This document shows positions 7,757 through 10,438 of a stretch of DNA of 10,438 bases, piece after piece. Below the pieces are notes generated by a model. The model worked only from the letters and a program-made list of their open reading frames with translations. It ran no database searches and had not been told where the DNA came from. The stretch is from an uncultured Saprospiraceae bacterium (GTDB lineage: Bacteria > Bacteroidota > Bacteroidia > Chitinophagales > Saprospiraceae). Both the position numbers and the translations under genes were made by a program. Location: NCBI GenBank assembly GCA_937942405.1, contig CALDEN010000340.1, positions 1 to 10,438 of the forward strand, written 5' to 3'. Positions within the stretch are counted from its first letter, which is position 1, and every line of letters begins with the position of its first letter.

Positions 7757-8065
7757 CTAATCTTTCAATTTTCTAGGAACAGTCGTTGAAATATTAAGAT
7801 TTCTTTCTTTTAATCTTTCAGCCAACTGCGATTGAGTACTTTGATATATAAGCTTATGCCTAACATCTTCATACTGCCACCTTACTTCCTCTACTTGAGT
7901 CTGCAAGGCCTGTATTTTCCTTGCCTTTTTCTCTGCACCATGAGCTACTGATATATATATTACAGTCAGTAGAGCGATGAAGCAGATAAACGGAAAGTTA
8001 TCATACAGCTTATCAATTCCCTTGAATTGTTGTTTTGTAGTTTTCTTATTTTGAGCCTCAGCCAT
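7757..8065 (-). CDS. ftsL: FtsL-like divisome protein
   Basis: Short bitopic membrane protein of 102 residues. A lysine-rich cytoplasmic N-terminus (1-22) precedes a single hydrophobic span (about 24-42, FPFICFIALLTVIYISVAH), then a charged helical segment (about 45-88) with heptad-like spacing that probably forms a coiled coil. Sequence conservation in FtsL is low; the call rests on size, topology and location between rsmH and ftsI, as in other Bacteroidota clusters. FtsL acts in the periplasm with FtsB/FtsQ-type partners to activate the FtsW-FtsI pair. The frame is open to a TTG at 8083, but the ATG at 8065, one base after the rsmH stop TAG (TAGCATGG), is the better start. Confidence 0.85.
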   Translation of the reverse strand: MAEAQNKKTTKQQFKGIDKLYDNFPFICFIALLTVIYISVAHGAEKKARKIQALQTQVEEVRWQYEDVRHKLIYQSTQSQLAERLKERNLNISTTVPRKLKD

Positions 8066-8066
8066 G

Positions 8067-8963
8067 CTAAATTTTTTCTGCAATTCTCAATTTTGCACTT
8101 TTTGCTCTGGAGTTGATTCCAATTTCCTCCTCCGTCGGCAAAATCACTTTTTTATTTATCGCTTTCCATGTACTCAATGATCTTCCAAAATCATCCTTCT
8201 CTACTTTACCACTTACATTTCCTGCTTTTATAAACTTCTTTACAAGCCTGTCTTCTAATGAATGATAACTGATCACACTCAACCTACCCCCTACTTTTAC
8301 CAGATCATTGCATTGCTCCAAAAATCTTCCCAAGACTCTCATCTCATCATTGACTTCTATACGCAATGCCTGGAATACTTGAGCAAAATACTTAGGTCTA
8401 CTTCCCATAAATATTTCTTCCACAATCATCAAGAGATCGTTTATGGTATTAAACAATGCTCGATCTCTCTGCTCGATAATCTTTCTAGCCAATGTCTTAG
8501 AATTCCTTACCTCACCATACTCACTAAACACACTTATCAATTCTTCCAACTTGTAGGAATTAAGTACATCAGCGGCAGACTTTTCTGCACCTTGATTCAT
8601 CCTCATATCTAACGGACCATCATCTCTATACGTAAACCCCCTATCCGGCACATCAAACTGATGAGAGGAAACCCCTAAATCAGCCAAAATTCCATCAACT
8701 TTCAAAACCCCATGGAGTTGCAAGAAATTACCCACCCACTTAAAATTGGATTTTAAAAAGGTAAAATTTTGAGAATCCAACACATTTGCTACTGCATCTT
8801 CATCTTGATCTACTCCGTATAGATGTCCTTTAACACCTAAAGCTTTGATGATCTCTCTAGAATGCCCACCTGCACCGAAGGTGACATCCACATACACTCC
8901 ATCTTTCTTTACATTTAACCCAGCCACACTTTCATGCAACAATACGGGCTTATGATAATCCAT
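8067..8963 (-). CDS. rsmH: RsmH (MraW), 16S rRNA m4C1402 N4-methyltransferase
   Basis: SAM-dependent methyltransferase that modifies C1402 in the decoding centre of 16S rRNA; it usually sits second in dcw clusters. From the chosen start, 298 residues begin MDYHKPVLLHESV, the typical RsmH N-terminus. Motifs: DVTFGAGGHS (26-35, SAM loop), GVDQDEDA (50-57), DLGVSSHQFD (95-104), GPLDMRMN (116-123), LRIEVNDE (200-207) and SYHSLEDR (232-239). The frame stays open 45 codons further upstream (to 9098), but that segment lies antiparallel-free inside mraZ in another frame and has no family similarity, so I place the start at 8963. This gives a 14-nt overlap with mraZ and a 1-nt gap to ftsL. Confidence 0.96.
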   Translation of the reverse strand: MDYHKPVLLHESVAGLNVKKDGVYVDVTFGAGGHSREIIKALGVKGHLYGVDQDEDAVANVLDSQNFTFLKSNFKWVGNFLQLHGVLKVDGILADLGVSSHQFDVPDRGFTYRDDGPLDMRMNQGAEKSAADVLNSYKLEELISVFSEYGEVRNSKTLARKIIEQRDRALFNTINDLLMIVEEIFMGSRPKYFAQVFQALRIEVNDEMRVLGRFLEQCNDLVKVGGRLSVISYHSLEDRLVKKFIKAGNVSGKVEKDDFGRSLSTWKAINKKVILPTEEEIGINSRAKSAKLRIAEKI

Positions 8964-9426
8964 CTTGACTCTGCTCTGATTGATTACTATTGAAAATATT
9001 TTCAGTAATCTCCCCAAATTCCTTTGGCTCTTGATCAAGCATCTGCTCATACTTTTCCTTGGACCACACCTCGATGACTTCGTTGTACGCAAATACAACT
9101 ACCTCCTTATCTATACCTGCATACTCCATCAGAGACTTGGGCAATAGAATTCGATCTGCTTTGTCGAGCGTCAACTCGGTAGCACCTCTATAGAAGTACC
9201 TCACAACTGCACGTTCCTTAGAATTATATAAATTCAGCTTGTTTATTTCTTTCGTCTTTTTATCCCAAACGTCACTGGGATACAGCATAAGATGCTGCTC
9301 AAATCCCCTATTGATCGTAAAGTTTAATGTACCTGCTTCGTCTAACTGCTTGATTAGAGATGAGGGTAACCTAAGCCTTCCTTTGGCATCAGCTTTACAC
9401 TCATATTCTCCTTTCAGGTGGTACAT
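8950..9426 (-). CDS. mraZ: MraZ, dcw cluster transcriptional regulator
   Basis: DNA-binding protein with two SpoVT-AbrB-like repeats. The first is about 5-50, with GEYECKADAKGRLRLPSSL, and the second about 82-125, with TELTLDKADRILLPKSL. MraZ assembles into rings and binds tandem TGGGN boxes upstream of its own gene; in E. coli it represses the dcw operon. The 158-residue length is usual for Bacteroidota. ATG at 9426 begins MYHLKGEYECK, as in the family, with AAGG about eight bases upstream. The C-terminal tail (131-158) is acidic/polar and its end overlaps the rsmH start. Box-like repeats and a promoter are present just upstream, consistent with autoregulation. Confidence 0.96.
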   Translation of the reverse strand: MYHLKGEYECKADAKGRLRLPSSLIKQLDEAGTLNFTINRGFEQHLMLYPSDVWDKKTKEINKLNLYNSKERAVVRYFYRGATELTLDKADRILLPKSLMEYAGIDKEVVVFAYNEVIEVWSKEKYEQMLDQEPKEFGEITENIFNSNQSEQSQDGLS

Positions 9427-9454
9427 AGAATAACCTTATTATCAATTGGTTACT

Positions 9455-9462
9455 CAAATCTA
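9455..9462 (-). promoter_or_regulatory. Candidate Bacteroidota-type -7 element of the dcw promoter
   Basis: The minus strand reads TAGATTTG, an exact match to the TAnnTTTG -7 consensus of Bacteroidota primary-sigma promoters. It sits about 29 bases upstream of the mraZ ATG, giving a short leader. No clear TTTG or TTG -33 element is seen 19-21 bases further up; that region is occupied by the MraZ-box-like repeats, as expected for a regulated promoter. Confidence 0.6.
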
Positions 9463-9470
9463 GTTCTAAT

Positions 9471-9495
9471 TCCCACTTTCTCCCACTTTCTAACA
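9471..9495 (-). promoter_or_regulatory. MraZ operator: three boxes at 10-bp spacing
   Basis: On the minus strand, in transcription order, the boxes are TGTTA (9491-9495), TGGGA (9481-9485) and TGGGA (9471-9475), each separated by the identical 5-base spacer GAAAG. This matches the TGGGN-N5 direct-repeat layout known for MraZ binding in E. coli; two boxes are exact and the distal one is degenerate. The array overlaps the expected -33 region of the mraZ promoter, so binding would block RNA polymerase. Confidence 0.7.
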
Positions 9496-9541
9496 CTTTA
9501 TAAGCAAAAACATATATTTATTTTTTTAATATCTAGATCGC

Positions 9542-9582
9542 TGTAAGCAAATAAAATACATATTGTAAATAAATTGCTTACA
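9542..9582. repeat. Inverted repeat TGTAAGCAA / TTGCTTACA
   Basis: Perfect 9-base arms at 9542-9550 and 9574-9582 separated by 23 AT-rich bases. The word TAAGCAA occurs again at 9501-9507, and TTGCTT again near 9586. It could be a paired binding site for a regulator upstream of the dcw promoter, or a cruciform-forming sequence. No protein family can be assigned from the sequence alone. Confidence 0.5.
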
Positions 9583-9903
9583 CAATTGCTTTTTCTGTGA
9601 TTTTCAATAAAAGTCACTTACTTTAAAGTGCTTCTTAAATACGATATAAATATAGATTATTTATATTAAATAAATTTATAATGTGTATATACCTGTAAAA
9701 GTGCAAATTAATATTCACACTTATATCATATATTAAAATAATTAATATATAAAAAGGTTGCCTATAAATTTAGGAGTTAGAAATAGAGTTAAGTGAAGCC
9801 GGTTTAAATGACCTTTAATTTCACCGAAGTTGTATGCATATGGCTTAACCAAGCTAAACTAGAGAATTGGAAATAATATGAGAAGTAGTGAAATTACAAA
9901 TGA

Positions 9904-10437
9904 CTACCTGGATCGATAGTAACCAGAAAAGGATTTTATTTTCATTTGCAATACGCCTAGAATTGCTTCAAAGATGATACTTGAATCCATTTTAGAAGTT
10001 CCTAGCTCTCTATCCTTAAAAATAATCGGAACCTCGTGGATGTTAAAATCATTACAATGAGCGGCATATTTCATTTCGATCTGAAATCCATAACCTTTAA
10101 GCTTAATCTTATCTAGATCTAGAATTTCTAGCACACTTCTACTGTAACATATAAAGCCTGCGGTAAGATCTCTTACTTTGATATTAGATATCAGCCTAAC
10201 ATATATAGATGCAGAATATGAAAGAAACAGTCTGTATTTAGACCAGTTTTTAATACCACCTCCTGAGATGTATCTAGAACCTACTACTAAATCTACTTCC
10301 GGCTTTTTGCACTCTTGTAACATTTCATTAAGCTTAGCGGGATCATGGCTGAAATCAGCGTCCATCTCAAACAAATAATCAAATCCATGATTAAGTCCAT
10401 ATTTAAAACCAGCGATATACGCTGTACCCAGACCTAA
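9904..10437 (-). CDS. GT2 glycosyltransferase, polyprenol-phosphate mannose synthase (DPM1) type, partial
   Basis: The gene runs off the right edge; 177 C-terminal residues are visible because the frame stays open to the window end, upstream of the internal Met of FEMDADFSHDP. Visible motifs are GLGTAYIAGFKYGL (2-15), EMDADFSHDP (24-33) with the DxD-type metal-binding aspartates, VVGSRYISGG (51-60), LTAGFICYSR (91-100), GYGFQIEMK (115-123) and FKDRELGTSKM (140-150), all typical of DPM1-like GT2 enzymes. These transfer a sugar, classically mannose from GDP-mannose, to a polyprenyl phosphate on the cytoplasmic face. The protein ends shortly after the catalytic domain and lacks the C-terminal membrane domain found in some relatives. 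Sugar specificity cannot be read from the sequence. It points toward mraZ but is 477 bases away. Confidence 0.88.
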   Translation of the reverse strand, partial: LGLGTAYIAGFKYGLNHGFDYLFEMDADFSHDPAKLNEMLQECKKPEVDLVVGSRYISGGGIKNWSKYRLFLSYSASIYVRLISNIKVRDLTAGFICYSRSVLEILDLDKIKLKGYGFQIEMKYAAHCNDFNIHEVPIIFKDRELGTSKMDSSIIFEAILGVLQMKIKSFSGYYRSR

Positions 10438-10438
10438 T

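Larger units (their letters stand above)
9427..9903. other. AT-rich intergenic region upstream of mraZ
   Basis: A 477-base region between the glycosyltransferase stop and the mraZ start. The mraZ-proximal 70 bases hold the promoter and MraZ boxes. Bases about 9510-9780 are extremely AT-rich and contain a wide inverted repeat (9542-9582). Bases about 9780-9903 have more balanced composition but no recognisable gene. No tRNA and no convincing terminator for the glycosyltransferase was found; a weak 5-bp hairpin (GTAGT/ACTAC, 9885-9907) overlaps its stop codon and lacks a clear U-tract. Confidence 0.7.

Noticed and set aside
8066-8083. TTG start extending the FtsL-like frame by six codons
   Set aside because: The ATG at 8065 sits one base after the rsmH stop and is the more usual coupled start.
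8262-8612. Plus-strand open frame of 116 codons opposite rsmH
   Set aside because: It is antisense to a well-conserved gene and its translation shows no recognisable domain; similar plus-strand frames at 493-888 and 5501-5815 were rejected for the same reason.
8964-9098. 45-codon N-terminal extension of the rsmH frame
   Set aside because: It overlaps mraZ coding sequence in another frame, has no RsmH similarity, and the internal ATG at 8963 gives the canonical MDYHKPVLLHE start.
9785-9855. Possible terminator or small RNA hairpins after the glycosyltransferase (GTTAAG/CTTAAC, GTGAA/TTCAC, GCTT/AAGC)
   Set aside because: The arms are only four to six bases, mutually incompatible or widely spaced, and no U-tract follows.

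Overview
The window is a division and cell wall (dcw) gene cluster from a low-GC member of the Bacteroidota, with every gene on the minus strand. The phylum is inferred from three things: the gene order mraZ-rsmH-ftsL-ftsI-murE-mraY-murD-ftsW-murG without murF, a 421-residue MraY with an inserted extracytoplasmic loop, and a TAnnTTTG-type promoter -7 element ahead of mraZ. A Cytophagales-like lineage is my best guess, but the sequence does not settle the order.

Reading in the direction of transcription (high to low coordinates), the right edge holds the 3' two thirds of a GT2 glycosyltransferase of the polyprenol-phosphate mannose synthase type (9904-10437, 5' end outside the window). A 477-base AT-rich gap (9427-9903) follows. 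It carries a good candidate dcw promoter and three 10-bp-spaced MraZ-box-like repeats just upstream of mraZ, plus a wide inverted repeat of unknown role. Then come mraZ (transcription factor), rsmH (16S rRNA methyltransferase), a short FtsL-like bitopic protein, an FtsI-type PBP with one PASTA domain, and murE (meso-diaminopimelate type). These are packed with overlaps or gaps of 14 nt or less.

The compact operon is interrupted by a 341-base gap (3839-4179) between murE and mraY, the position of murF in proteobacterial clusters. It contains two nearly identical 120-base structured repeats. The stem differences between the copies preserve pairing only when read as minus-strand RNA, so the element is probably functional as part of the operon transcript. 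This is the most unusual item in the window. After it the cluster is tight again: mraY, murD (overlapping), ftsW (24-nt gap) and the first 24 codons of murG, which overlap the ftsW end and run off the left edge.

Together the genes make and use lipid II. MurD and MurE build the UDP-MurNAc peptide, MraY moves it to the lipid carrier and MurG adds GlcNAc. FtsW polymerises the glycan and the PBP crosslinks it at the septum, with FtsL as a divisome partner. MraZ probably autoregulates the operon. Several published-style starts need care: ftsW begins at TTG and murE at GTG, and the longest rsmH and ftsL reading frames extend upstream of the true starts.
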